Under the pieces are notes generated by a model that was given only the letters and a program-made list of their open reading frames with translations, searched no databases and was not told the DNA's origin. Below are positions 22,055 through 33,588 of a DNA stretch of 64,000 nucleotides, one piece after another. The position numbers and the translations under genes are program-made. How positions within the stretch are numbered: position 1 is the first letter of the stretch; each line of letters opens with the position of its first letter. Location: contig NC_045434.1 in NCBI RefSeq assembly GCF_002776525.5, positions 194,132,968 to 194,196,967 on the forward strand, given 5' to 3'. Origin of the DNA: Piliocolobus tephrosceles. Taxonomy: Eukaryota > Chordata > Mammalia > Primates > Cercopithecidae.

Positions 22055-22363
22055 AAAAATAGCTCTTCAGCTGGATATGGTGGCTCACGCCTGTAATCTT
22101 AGCACTTTGGAAGGCTGAGGTGGGAAGATCGCTTGAGCTCAGGAGGTGGGGACCAGTCTGGGCAGCAAGGTCAGGAGTGGTGGCCATATGCCGGTAGTTC
22201 CAACGACACGGGAGGCTGAGGCAGGAGGATCTCTTGAACCCAGGAGGTAAAGGCTGCAGCGAGCCATGTTCACACCATTATACTCCAGTCTGGGCAACAG
22301 AGTGAGACCCTGTCTCAAAAATATAAATAAATAAATTAATTAATAATTTTTAAAAATAGTTCT
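22055..22363 (+). repeat. AluJ with internal deletion, in the tail of the previous Alu
   Basis: 'aaaaatagctct' (22055-22066) and 'aaaaatagttct' (22352-22363) flank an old Alu lacking the mid poly(A) region. Confidence 0.9.
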
Positions 22364-22575
22364 GCTTTTCTAGTTCCTATAAGAAACACTTAGAAGGACA
22401 AAACTGCAGCACTACCAGTTTTTAATCATTCAAAGCTGATTTCTGGTCTCTATTTCTTCTCTCCTTGATTTATGTTTCCTGATTTCTGATCATTTCCCTA
22501 AATGGTAAAAACTGCTATCGGAAAAATTAGAACATAAATAAAATAAAGTTCAAATTTATCTACTCTGTTATGTGT

Positions 22576-22886
22576 GAAAAGATTTGAAGAGGCTCATGCC
22601 TATAATCCCAGCACTTTGGGAGGCCGAGATGGGTGAATCACAAGGTTAGGAGTTCGAGACATGCCTGGCCAACATGGTGAAACCCCATCTCTACTAAAAA
22701 TACAAAAATTTAGCTGGGCGTAGTGGCGGGCGCCTGTAATCCCAGCTACTCGGGAGGCTGAGGCAGGAGAATCGCTTGAACCCAGGAGGCCAAGACTGCA
22801 GTGAGCCGAGATCATGCCACTGCACTCCAGCCTGGTCGACAGAGTGAGACTCTATCTCAAAAAAAAAAAAAGAAAAGATTTGAAGA
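22576..22886 (+). repeat. Alu short by 13 nt at 5', perfect 15-bp target duplication
   Basis: 'gaaaagatttgaaga' at 22576-22590 and 22872-22886; body starts 'ggctcatgcc', so the missing head was lost at insertion. Confidence 0.96.
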
Positions 22887-22954
22887 AAGCTAAAACTTAG
22901 AAAATAAACTAAATTCAATTTCCCAAGTATTCTTTTTTCCAATTATCTATGAAT

Positions 22955-23200
22955 AATAATAGCTAACATGAATCGAACATGTGTTATAATCCCAACGATT
23001 GTTTTAAATATTTTACACATACTAACTTGTCTAATTCTTACAAGTCTATGAGAAAGACAGCATTTATTATCCCCATTTTATATGAGGAAACTGAGTCACA
23101 TAGGAGTAAACTGGTCTAAGGTAAAAACTGGCAAAGTCAGGATTCATATCTAAGTAATCTGGATCTGAGTCTCCATCCTTTGCTACACCATAAACCTAGA
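22955..23200 (-). repeat. MIR
   Basis: 'tattatccccattttatatgaggaaactgagtcac' region and 'ggattcatatctaag' are the inverse MIR core and 5' half. Confidence 0.75.
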
Positions 23201-23351
23201 TATACAACAAAAACTCTCTAGCCCTAGTCTTTCATTAGAAACCCAAAATTACTGAAGCACAGGTTTATATAACCTTTTAACCATACTTATGCTACTTGGA
23301 GCATTATTATTAGCAATGTACAAATATGTTTTATGAGAGTGCAAGATATTT

Positions 23352-23651
23352 ATTTACTCATTTATTTATTTGAGGCAAGATCTCACTCTGTTGCCCAGGC
23401 TGGAGTGTAGTGGCGTGATCACGCCTCACTGCAGCCTCGACCTCCCTGGCTTAAACAATCCTCCCATCTCAGCTTCTTAAGTAGCTAGGACTATAGGCAT
23501 GCACCACCACACCTGGCTAATTTTGTTTATTTTTTGTCAAAACAAGGTCTTGCCATGTTGCCCCAGAATGGTCTTGAACTCCTGGGCTCAAGGGATCCTC
23601 CCACTTCCCAGAGTGCTGGGATTACAGGCATGAGCCACCACACCCAGCCCT
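23352..23651 (-). repeat. AluJ
   Basis: Reverse; (TTTA)n-type tail, diverged. Confidence 0.9.
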
Positions 23652-23673
23652 GTGTATACTCTCTGAGGTAGTT

Positions 23674-23980
23674 AAGAAGTCTCTAGTTTTAGGCCGGGTG
23701 TGGTAGCTCATGCCTGTAATCCCAGCAATTTGGGAGACTGAGGCAGGCGGATTACCTGAGGTCAGGAGTTCGAGACCAGCCTGGTCAACATGGGGAAACC
23801 CCGTCTCTACTAAAACTACAAAAACATTAGCTGGGCACAGTGGCACAGCTACTTGGGAGGCTAAGGCAGGAGAATTGCTTGAACCCGGGAGGTGAAGGTT
23901 GCAGTGAGCTGAGATGGCACCACCGCACTCCAGCCTGGAGCAAGACTCTGTCTCAAAAGAAAAGAAGTCTCTATTTTTTA
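23674..23980 (+). repeat. Alu with target duplication
   Basis: 'aagaagtctctagtttta' at 23674-23691 and 'aagaagtctctattttt' from 23962. Two short deletions in the right arm. Confidence 0.94.
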
Positions 23981-24052
23981 CCTATTTCCCCATGGTCACC
24001 AAATTCTCTTTTTAGATACAAAACAAACACAGTAAAACAAAAAACTTGCCCT

Positions 24053-24380
24053 AAAGAAACTGCCACTGGCCGGGCAAGGTGGCTCAAGCCTGTAATCCCA
24101 GCACTTTGGGAGGCCGAGACGGGCGGATCACGAGGTCAGGAGATCGAGACCATCCTGGCTAACACGGTGAAACCCCGTCTCTACTAAAAATACAAAAACT
24201 AGCTGGGCGAGGTGGCGGGCCCCTGTAGTCCCAGCTACTTGGGAGGCTGAGGCAGGAGAATGGCGTAAACCTGGGAGGCGGAGCTTGCAGTGAGCTGAGA
24301 TCCGGCCACTGCACTCCAGTCCCGGCGACAGAGCAAGACTCCGCCTCAAAAAAAAAAAAAAAAAAAAAGAAACTGCCACT
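24053..24380 (+). repeat. AluY, monkey-type, perfect 15-bp target duplication
   Basis: 'aaagaaactgccact' at 24053-24067 and 24366-24380, both intact, around a near-consensus AluY (24068-24365). A recent insertion. Confidence 0.97.
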
Positions 24381-24548
24381 AAACTGTTCAAAGAACACAG
24401 ATATAGAAAAAGAAATACAGGCTGGTCAGAAGCAGTGTGGTTTACAACTAATTGATCACAACCACTTACAGATTTATTTGTTCCTTCTCCCCTCCCACTG
24501 CTTCATTTGACTAGCCTTAAAAATAGATAAAGGAAAAGAAGGGAAATA

Positions 24549-24865
24549 TAGTCATCATTCAGTATCCAAGGGGGATTGGTTCCAGGACTCTCCTTGGACA
24601 CCAAAATCCATGGATGCTTAAGTCCCTTATATAAAGTGGCAAAGTGTTTACATATAACCTATACACATCCTCCATAATACTTAGTCTTCTCTAGATTATT
24701 TATAATACCTAACACTGTAAATGTGATGCAAAGTTTTTATGCTGTATTGAAAAAAAATGGCATTACCATTTATTGTTATATAATTATTAATTTTCCCCAA
24801 GTATTTTCAATCTGTGGTTGGTTAAATCCATGGATGTGAAACCCTCAGACACAGAGGGCTGACTA
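24549..24865 (-). mobile_element. MER2 (Tigger-type MITE)
   Basis: Starts 'agtcatcattcagtatcc' and ends 'acagagggctgacta'; interior 'ggttccaggact', 'aagtcccttatataaa' and 'atctgtggttggttaaatcc' fit MER2, inverted. Followed by TA, the expected target. Confidence 0.88.
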
Positions 24866-26422
24866 TACATGCTATACAATTAAGTTTTAATATTTCCACA
24901 AGTATAAATCATGCTGAATAACATGGCAGGAAATTCCAATAACACAAATATTTTTATCTGTATAAAATCACTTCACTCTGTCTCACATTAAAAGTTCTCA
25001 ATCTCTTCTTTGAGAGCTGAAAATGTAACTTACTCATTTTTTTCCTGCATGGCAGTTAGGGCAGTGAGCCAACAAAAATTTATTGAATGAATCAATAAGT
25101 CATTCAGTCAGTCAATCATACATCCATCCATCATTCACCTTTGGGGTGGGGTTAGGATAGTAACTGGCCTTCATTGAAACCAACATTAAGCCATGCATCC
25201 TGGATACATTATGAGATTATAACTAGAACTAAACAAATACACACCTTCAGTATTAAGCCAAGTTCCCCATCCTAGCAGGAATGTCCTTTCTTTGGTGCCA
25301 TTTTTGTCTTGTACTATTTAAGATATAATTCTTAAGCCTTCTTGCTATTTGTGCCCTTTGATTACTGAGCTCTAAACTGAAGTGAGGAAAAGACTGACTC
25401 ACCCTTGCAGGGAAATGGACAAAATAAAGCGGCCAGGCCTACCTTTTAGAGCATCTAAATTAGTTTTAAGAAATCAATGAAAAGAAACAAAGAATATAGT
25501 AGCATCAAAGGAAACCTAAATAAGAAATTTTAAAATTCTTAAAAGAGGTCAAATATAATATTAATCTTTTTATGCAATAATAAAAAGGAAAGCTATAGCT
25601 ATAGATTACAATCTGATATGATGTTATTCTGGCTACCTCAAGATAAACACTGGTTTGATGAGGAATCAAAAAAAAAAAAAAAACCCACAAATCTTCAATG
25701 AGGATCAAAGGCCATCAGCACCATCTACAAGATGGTCCATTATACTACCATTACCTTCATTCAATGGAAGCCTCAATTATAGCATGTGAGTGTGTATGTG
25801 TGTGTGTATATGTGAACATGCCCATGTGCTCTGGTTTCATTGATGTTTCAAACAGTAATCTTGTAAAAATTACCCTGCCTCTGGGTCAACTCAAAGCTCT
25901 GATCATGAAAGGTCATTTTGAACATGATAGGACATGCAGAAGCCAGCCAGTGAGGCTGTTTTGACTGCAGTAATAAACACACTGTAGAACTGGTACAAAA
26001 ACTGACAAATTGTTCTACGGAAAAGAACATAAAGTCCAAAAATGCACCCAAGACCTTACAAAACTTAGTGTGACCAAACTGGCATCATAAACCAATTAAA
26101 AAGGGGAGTTTGTTAACTTCTTAGCTTTAATTTTTTTCTAAGTTATATTTGATAATCACTTTGTCAAATATCAAAAGCAAATGTAAGTTCTCTTCAACTA
26201 TTAATGTTGTATTCAACCTATATAATAAATTTAGGAATAAATGACACCAATAATTTTTCCAGTTTTTCCCATTACTTGACATAATGGATCTATTTACTTA
26301 TCTACAGCACACTTCTAGTTTTATCATATAGGCTATGTTGCTGAGATCACTCCTAGGTATTTTATAATTTGGGTTGTTACTGTAAATTACTCAACTCCTT
26401 TAGATTTTCTATAGCTAACAAT
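24866..26422. other. Long unique stretch
   Basis: Single-copy DNA with a (TG)n run at about 25787-25815 and a CATT/GTCA-rich patch at 25080-25130. Exon-like motifs near 25390-25460 are discussed under rejected items. Confidence 0.5.
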
Positions 26423-27091
26423 CCTCTTTTTTTTTGAGACAGGGTCTCAACCTGTCACCCAGGCTGGAGTGCAGTGGCATAATCATGGCTTGTACTAGTT
26501 TGTTCTCACACTGCTACAAAGAACTGCCCAAGACTGGGTAATTTATAAAGGAAAGGGGTTTAATTGACTCACAGTTCAGTATGGTTGAGGAGGCCTCAGG
26601 AAACTTACCATAACGGTGGAAGGTGAAGGAGAAGCAAGGCATCTTCTTCACAAGGTGGCAGGAAGGAGAAGGGCCAAGTGAAGGGGGAAGAGCTCCTTAT
26701 AAAACTATCAGATCTTGTGAGAACTCAATATCATGAGAACAGCATGGGGCAAACTGCCCCCATAATTCAATTACCTCCACCTGGTCTCTACCTTGACATG
26801 TGGGGATTATAGGGATTATGGGGTTTACAATTCAAGATGAGATTTGGGTGGGAAGACAAAGCCTAACCATATCAATGGCTCACTGCAGCCTCAATCTCCT
26901 GGGAACAAGTGATTCTCCCAGTCTCCTGAGTAGCTGGGACCACAGGACTGCGAGACCACTCCTAGTTCATTTTTCTATTATTTGTAGAGCTGGGGTTTCA
27001 CAATGTTGCTCAGGCTGCGCTCAGATGATTTGCCTGCCTCAGGCTCCCAAAGCACTGGGATTACAGGTGTGAGCCACTGCACCTGGTCTAG
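26423..27091 (-). repeat. Alu split by a THE1 LTR
   Basis: Alu pieces at 26423-26490 and 26875-27091 are contiguous once the LTR is removed ('cataatcatggct' then 'ggctcactgcagcc'). Confidence 0.92.
26491..26874 (-). mobile_element. Solo THE1 LTR (ERVL-MaLR) inside an Alu
   Basis: Begins 'tgtactagtttgttctcaca' and ends 'gcctaaccatatca', the inverse of a THE1 LTR; interior 'gactgggtaatttataaagg' and 'ccaccttgtgaagaag'-like sequence agree. Flanked by 'atggct' (26485-26490 and 26875-26880). No internal region. Confidence 0.92.
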
Positions 27092-27463
27092 ATAACTGGT
27101 CTTGATCCTATCAAAGTATGTAAGCAATGTTGTAACAGAAAAAAATGAACTAGAAGGATATATACAACATTCATGGTATGTATGGGTTGTCACTAGACAA
27201 AGGTGGTCAAAGGAGACTTTACCTAACAAGTTTTACTTTATAAAATGTGTCTTGATGTTATCAGTTTTTAAATCAATTTGGTAGAAATGCCGGTGTCACT
27301 ATTATTTAAATATTTAAGAATAAAAATAAATTATCCTATTCCTAGGGTAACTAAAGCTTTTAACTAGAAGAGTTAAATTTTCTCATCTACAAAGATAAGC
27401 AAGCATATAATTTTCGTTCTAGTTTTTGACCTATCAAGGTAATAATTTGTAACTATTTATAGA
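27092..27463. other. Unique stretch
   Basis: AT-rich, no recognised feature. Confidence 0.5.
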
Positions 27464-27634
27464 TTAGCCAGGCATGGTGGCCGCTCGCCTATAGTCCAAG
27501 CTACTCGGCAGGCTGAGGCAGGAGAATCGCTTGAACCCAGGAGGCGGAGGTTTGGGTGAGCTGAGATCGAGTACTCCCACCTCTGTCACCAGTACTCCTG
27601 CTTGGGTGACAGAGTGAGACTTCATCTCAAAAAA
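27464..27634 (+). repeat. 5'-truncated Alu
   Basis: Starts 'agccaggcatggtggccg'; contains an odd 'agtactcccacctctgtcacc' interruption before 'agtactcctgcttgggtgac'. Confidence 0.88.
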
Positions 27635-27830
27635 AGTGTGTGTGTGTGTGTGTATATATATACACACATATATATGCACATACACATATACATACACACA
27701 CATATATACATACACACACACTTTATATATATACACACATAATCACTTTATTTTTTTTACACTGTATATATACACATATACATTTACACTTTATACGTGT
27801 GTATATATATATATGTAAAGTGACAATACA
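27635..27830. repeat. Compound (TG)n(TA)n(CA)n microsatellite
   Basis: Alternating purine-pyrimidine DNA with a perfect 22-bp palindrome at 27647-27668 centred on (TA)5. Grown from the tail of the preceding Alu. Confidence 0.95.
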
Positions 27831-27922
27831 TGTATATAATCCTTAGATATTGCAATAAATCCTCTTGGGTCATATTCTTTCAATATATTTATAGATTTGA
27901 CATATCAAATGGGCAAAAAAGC

Positions 27923-28083
27923 AGGCCAGTCACAGTGGCTCACACCTGTAATCCTAGCACTTTGGGAAGCCGAGGCGGGTGGATCACTTAAGGTCAGGAG
28001 TTCGAGACCAGCCTGGCCAACATGGTGAAACCCTGTCTCTACTAAAAATACAAAAAATTTAGCTGGGCATGGTGGTGGGCACC
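27923..28083 (+). repeat. 3'-truncated Alu
   Basis: Left arm and linker only; breaks off at 'ggtggtgggcacc' into 'aaacaaacaagc'. Confidence 0.88.
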
Positions 28084-28236
28084 AAACAAACAAGCAAAAA
28101 ACAGCTATAAATCGGCACGTTAAAAAAATGTAACTACTGTACATAGATAACTTCCTTTAAAAAATCATAAAAGTAGATATATCAAAATGTTATTAGTAAT
28201 TACCAATGGATAGAAAGGTCAAATGATTTAAGTTTT

Positions 28237-28538
28237 TCTCCTTTTTTTTATTTTTTGAGATGGAGTCTCACTCTGTCACCCAGGCTGGAGTGCAGTGGCA
28301 CAATCTCAGCTCACTGCAACCTCCACCTCCAGGGTTCAAGCAATTCTCCTGTCTCAGCCTCCCAAGTAGCTGGGACTATAGGCGCATGCCACCATGCCCA
28401 GCTAATTTTTGTATTTTTAGTAGAGACAGGGTTTCACCATATTAGCCAGGCTGGTCTCAAACTCCTGACCTCAGGTGATCCACCGCCTCAGCCTCCCAAA
28501 GTCCTGAGATTACAGATGTGAGCCACTGCATTTGGCCT
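28237..28538 (-). repeat. Alu
   Basis: Full-length reverse Alu ending 'ccactgcatttggcc'. Confidence 0.95.
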
Positions 28539-28684
28539 TAAAATTTTCTCCTTTATGCCATATTTTCTCATTTTTCTCAAAGAAATACATATTGTTTTTG
28601 TAATAAGAAAAAAATAATGATTTGTTGGATTTAATCTACATGTAATTTATATAGACTTTCTACAGCTGTATTAAGTGGAATAGA

Positions 28685-29025
28685 ACAAATGTATTTTTTT
28701 GTTTGTTTTATTTTGTTTTATGAGACAGAGTCTTGCTCTGTCACCCAGGCCAGAGTGTAGTGGTGCAATCTTGGGTCACTGCAACCTCTGCCTCCCAGGT
28801 TCAGATGATTCTCCTGCCTCAGCCTCCCAAGCAGCTGGGGTTACAGAGGTGCCTGCCACCACGCTCAGCTATTTTTTTTTTTTTTGTATTTTTAGTAGAG
28901 ACAGGGTTTCACCATGTTGGGCAGGGTGTCTCAAACTCCTGACCTCAGGTGATCTGCCTGCCTTGGCTTCCCAATGTGCTGGGATAGGAGTGAGCCACCA
29001 CACCCAGCTGGACAAATGTATTTTT
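28685..29025 (-). repeat. Alu with 14-bp target duplication
   Basis: 'acaaatgtattttt' at 28685-28698 and 29012-29025. Confidence 0.95.
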
Positions 29026-29039
29026 ACACTGTCTTTGTC

Positions 29040-29245
29040 AGTATTTATTTATTATTTATTAATTTATTAATTTATTTAGAGATAGGGTCTTGCTCTGTCC
29101 TCCAGGCTGGAGTGCACTGGCACAATCTCATTTCACTGCAGCCTTGACTTCTTGGGCTAAGCAATCCTCCCACCTGAGCCTCCCAAACAGCTGAGACTAT
29201 AGATGCGCGCCAGCAAACCTGGCTAACTTTTTAAAAGATTCTTGT

Positions 29246-29276
<31 letters not shown>

Positions 29277-29394
29277 GTAGAAACAGGGTCTCCCAATGTT
29301 GCCTAGGCTGTTCTTGAACTCCTGGGCTCAAGCAATCCTCCCATATGGGCCTCCCAAAGGACTGAGATTAGAGGCATGAGCCACCGTGCCCAGC
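29040..29394 (-). repeat. AluJ with long internal T run
   Basis: (TTTA)n tail; about T28 at 29248-29276 in the linker; ends 'ccaccgtgcccagcc'. Confidence 0.92.
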
Positions 29395-29488
29395 CTGTCA
29401 GTTTGTAGTTATTAAGATTTTGCCAACTTTATAAAATAAACAGGTATACTTTCTTTTTCTCTGCTATACTGATTGATATAGCATTATA

Positions 29489-30014
29489 GAGCTGTCCCCT
29501 CTTATCTGCAGTTTCACTTTCTGCAGTTTCGGTTACTTGTGGTTGACCGCAGTCCAAAGATATAATATGGAAAATTTCTAGAAATAAATAACTTGTAAGT
29601 TTTAAATCATGTGCCACTCTGAGTATCATGATGAAATCTCATGCCATCCTGCTCTGTCCTACCCAGGTGTGAATCATCCATCTCCTTGTCCAGCATACCC
29701 ACACCGTATGTGTTTCACTGCCTGTTAATCACTTAGCAGCCATCTCAGTTGCCATATCAACTGTGGCGGTATTGTAGTGCTTGTGTTCAAGTAATCCTTG
29801 TTTTACTTATTTGTTCCATTTTATTATTATTGTTATTAAATTCTTACTGTGCCTAATTTATAATCCCAACTTTATCACAGGTATATATATGTATATATGT
29901 ATGTATGTACAGGAAAAAACAGTACGTACTGGGGTTCAGTATTATCCATGATTTCAGAGATCCACTAGCAGTATTGGTCTTGGTATAACCCCCATAGATA
30001 AGGAGGGACTACTG
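29489..30014. mobile_element. Tigger-type DNA transposon (non-autonomous)
   Basis: Terminal sequences 'gtcccctcttatctgcagtt' at the left and 'agataaggagggactactg' at the right are imperfect inverted repeats of the 'cagtagtcccc' type. TA precedes the left end. Interior 'cacttagcagccatctcagt' fits the Tigger3/4 group. No transposase frame. Same family, opposite orientation, as 58780. Confidence 0.82.
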
Positions 30015-30214
30015 CAATGACCTGCTTCATCAATATGAATTAAATTGTCCATAAAACCCCTGGCCTAATCACATTTTAACACTAGTCTACATAGGATTTT
30101 TATTTCTTGAGTCACTTTGGCAAATTATATTTTCCTAGAAAACTATCCATTTTGGGGGGAAGGAAGCGGGAACCAGCAAAAAAAAGAAAAAGAAAAAGAA
30201 AATTACCCATTTCA
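30015..30214. other. Short unique stretch with (AAAAAG)n
   Basis: (AAAAAG)n-type run at about 30178-30202. Confidence 0.6.
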
Positions 30215-30530
30215 TCAGGAATTCAACAGGGTGTCAAGGTAATTCAGTGGACAAAGGAGAATATTTCCAACTTTGTGCCATATCTAAAAATTAAGTCAAA
30301 AAGAATCAATGACTTAAAATAAAACCCAAAACTATAAACATCATAAAGAAAAAAAATAGAGGAAAACTTTTGTGAACTTTGGTTAAGCAAAGATTTCTTC
30401 AAGAAAACACAAAAATTATGAACCATAAAAGACAAAATAGATTAAATTGGATTGCATCACTTTAAAAGCTTCTGAAAACAAATAGACAAGCCACAGACTG
30501 GAAGAAAACATTTGTATGACATATATCATC
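30215..30530 (+). repeat. L1M ORF2 3' fragment
   Basis: 'gcaaagatttcttcaagaaa', 'aattggattgcatcac' and 'agacaagccacagactggaa' follow the L1 ORF2 order. Confidence 0.8.
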
Positions 30531-31980
30531 GTCTGTACAGGGTGCATGACACACTGATAATGGCTCAGTTTGCAGCCATAAATTCAGATGGAAATCAGTC
30601 CATGCATTTAGTCAACCTATCCCACTTGCTATGATTTTCTAGGAGTAAGGCATAGTCAGAAGTGATAAAAAGTGGTGAGAGGACACAGGCAATAGTACAG
30701 AATGTCAGCATTACTGCCTTTCCAGGCTTGTATACTACTACTACTACAGCTCATCTTTTTCTACTTACAGAAAAAATAATTACATAACATCTGTTATTCA
30801 AGTTCACAGAATTTGGTGTCTGTGTACTCTATTTTCCTTAAGATTGGTAATTCTATCTTATGCAGAAAAATTAAAACCACTGGAAGAAACACATACAGAT
30901 ATGTATTGTGTGTTTACTACTGGGCGGTGGTAGGATGTAACAGTAAAAAGATGTTGACCTCCGTAAGTTTATACTCCTTTAGGAAACAAGATGACAGAGG
31001 ATATTTAATATATATTTATAATAATGCTATATTAAATTTCTCATCAAGACCACTAGGAGAAAAAATGGAACTAGATCATTTTTGGCATCACATAATACTG
31101 GAGGAATTTATCTCCTACACCCCAGGGATGTCAAAACTAATTAAGCTTGTATTTTGTCTTTCATTCTTAAAGGGGAGGGAGGGAAGGACTAAGTTACTGG
31201 CATATTTTGAGCTTCAAGTGGTAACAACATAACATCAAAAATGTTTTCCCATAAACTTTGAAGTGCATTATGTCTTGAGTTTGGCTCCTTGGCAAACGTT
31301 CTTAAACAGCTAGAAAAAAACTCCTTTATAGCATCATAATAATAATTTATAAATTCAGATACAGAATAAGAAAAAAAATTGACTTTGTTTAGGAAATAAT
31401 AAATTCTATTTGCTACCTTAACAAACTGCTTCTCCTATTTCCTATATGATACAAATTCTAATCAAAAGGAGGTATTATCTTATAAATTTGTTTCCAGAAT
31501 GTCATGCATATGAATAAAGCCTTTGCAACTAGCTTTAAGTTCAGAATGCAAACTGATAATCTATATCTCATTAAACAATCATCAAACACACACCCAAAAA
31601 AATTTTTAACACGTCATGTTCATATTTATACAAGAGAGGGTATACAGAAACTTAATGAAGTATTCAGATGATTTAAAACATTTTGGGAAGGCAATTAGTA
31701 TGTAGATCCTCCTCCACCTCAAAAATCTTTAGAAGGAAGTCACAACTCAGTACTTTTAAATAAGTGATATGCCAGGGTTTCAGTCTCTTTTATTCTGGCA
31801 TGCTGTTGGAAGAGTGACTGTTAACTCCATAAACAGTTGAAAAGGGAGAAAGAAAGCAGAAGCAGGAATTAGCTATTTTTGAAAGTAGTGGGGTGCGGCG
31901 CATCATAGTAGCACAAATTCTATGCACATCCTCTCTGGATCCTTCCTTCACTCGGCACTTAGGTACAGTGTAGTCATTAA
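30531..31980. other. Long unique stretch
   Basis: Single-copy DNA. A 139-codon plus-strand frame at 30813-31232 has no recognisable features. No repeat called. Confidence 0.5.
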
Positions 31981-32102
31981 TCTTCCCTCTTCCCCCCCTC
32001 CCCCCTCTCCCCCCCTCCCCTCTCCCCTCTTCCCTCTCCCCTCTCTTCTTCTTCTCCTTCTCCTTCTCCTTCTTCTTCTCTCTTTTTTTTTTTTTTTTTT
32101 TT
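31981..32102 (+). repeat. Pure polypyrimidine tract, 122 nt
   Basis: No purine from 31981 to 32102; C-rich CCCCCT blocks, then CTT/TCC blocks, then T run forming the tail of the reverse Alu that follows. Confidence 0.97.
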
Positions 32103-32384
32103 GAGACAGAGTCTCGCTCTGTCGCCCAGGCAGGAGTGGAGTGGCATGATCTTGGGTCACCGCAACCTCCGCCTCCCGGGTTCAAGCAATTCTCCTGCCT
32201 CAGCCTCCTCAGTGGCTGGGAATACAGGTGCACGCCATCACACCCGGGTAATTTTTTGTATTTTAGTAGAGATGGGGTTTCACTGTGTTGCCCAGGTTGG
32301 TCTCAAATTCCTCAGCTCAGGCGATCCGCCCACCTCGGCCTCCCAAAGTGCTAGGATTACAGGGGTGAGCCACCGCGCCCAGCC
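32103..32384 (-). repeat. Alu
   Basis: Reverse Alu from 'gagacagagtctcgc' to 'ccaccgcgcccagcc'. Confidence 0.95.
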
Positions 32385-32397
32385 TAATTTTCTCTCC

Positions 32398-32679
32398 TTT
32401 TTTTTGGGGGGGGGGGGGGCGGGGTCTCGCTCTGTTGCCCAGGCTGGAGTGCAATAGTCAGATCTCAGTTCACTGCAAGCTCTGCCTCCCGGGTTTACGC
32501 CCTTCTCCTGCCTCAGCCTCCCGAGTAGCTGGGACTACAGGCGCCCGCCACCTCGCCCGGCTAGTTTTTTGTATTTTTTAGTAGAGGCAGGATGGTCTGG
32601 ATCTCCTGACCTCATGATCTGCCCGCCTTGGCCTTCCAAAATGCTGGGATTACAGGCGTGACCCACCGCGCCCGGCCAA
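32398..32679 (-). repeat. AluY, monkey-type, with G14 run in place of its T tail
   Basis: 'cacctcgcccggctag' marks the monkey AluY type. At 32406-32419 fourteen G follow the T run, then C and GGGG, where 'gagacggagtc' is expected. About 20 bp are deleted near 'gtagaggcaggatgg'. Confidence 0.92.
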
Positions 32680-32944
32680 TTTTTTCTTTTAACTGGTAGT
32701 ATACACCAATATAAGTTAACAAGTAATATATTCATTGTATTTTATCCAGGTCTCTGAAATGAGATGAAAGGGAGGTGACCTAAAATCAGGAGAAGCAAGG
32801 TAAAAGCTGTTTGATTCCTCTGTCACTTTCCCTGCTCCATGATCTTCAATGTCGGTCCTACACTAACCCTGGCAGAATTTTGGAGTTTGTTTTCCAAGAA
32901 AGTGTAAAGCAAATGGTTTCTGGATATGGTACAAAAAATGGAAG
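32680..32944. other. Unique stretch
   Basis: No feature recognised. Confidence 0.5.
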
Positions 32945-33169
32945 GGATTGGGTGCAATGGCTCATGCCTGCACTCTCAACTTTTTGGGAGGCCGAGGTGG
33001 GAGGATCAGTTGAGCCCAGGAGTTCAAGACTAGCCTGGGCAACATAGGGAGACCATATCTTTACAAAAAGTAAAAAAATTAGTCAGGCATGGTGGTACGT
33101 GCCTATAGTCCCAGCTACTTGGGAGGCTGAGGTGGGAGGATTGCTTGAGCTCAGGAGGTTGAGGTTGCA

Positions 33170-33200
<31 letters not shown>

Positions 33201-33245
33201 GAGACAGAGGAAGACTCTGACTCAAAAAAAAATAAAAATAAAATG
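32945..33245 (+). repeat. AluJ with a T run replacing part of the right arm
   Basis: Forward up to 'gaggttgcaatgcc' (33174), then about T26 and 'gagacagagg', then back to forward 'aagactctgactc'. About 45 bp of the right arm are missing. Confidence 0.88.
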
Positions 33246-33256
33246 AAAAATAAAAA

Positions 33257-33545
33257 GGCCAGGTGCAGAGGCTCATGCCTGTAATCTCAGCACTTTGGTA
33301 GGCCAAGGCAGGCAGATCACCTGAGGTCAGGAGTTCGAGACCAGCCTGGCCAACATGGTGAAACCCTAAAACTACAAAAATTAGCCAGGTGGTGGTGGGT
33401 GCCTGTAATCCCAGCTACTTGGGAGGCTGAGGCCAGGAGAATTGTTTGAACCCGGGAGGCAGAGGTTGCAGTAAGCTGAGATGGCGCTGCTGCACTCTAG
33501 CCTGGGTAACAGAGCAAGACTCTATCTCAAAAAATAAAGATAAAA
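33257..33545 (+). repeat. Alu
   Basis: Forward Alu with a short deletion at 'aaaccctaaaactac'. Confidence 0.94.
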
Positions 33546-33588
33546 TACAAACACAAATAAAATTTTAAAATGGAAGATAATTAAGTGA

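Noticed and set aside
25396..25470. Minus-strand exon-like segment with GTGAGTCAG donor
   Set aside because: Open frame starts in phase 1 but ends in phase 2, so it cannot join the 40.4 kb and 6.5 kb exons; acceptor is weak.
7068..26874. MST and THE1 LTRs as a pair bounding one provirus
   Set aside because: Different subfamilies, opposite orientation, no internal gag/pol-like DNA between them; each is a solo LTR.
30813..31232. 139-codon plus-strand frame
   Set aside because: Single-copy DNA but composition and residue make-up look random; no supporting signal.
31790..32233. 147-codon minus-strand frame
   Set aside because: Low-complexity K/R/E/G stretch from the polypyrimidine tract plus Alu.
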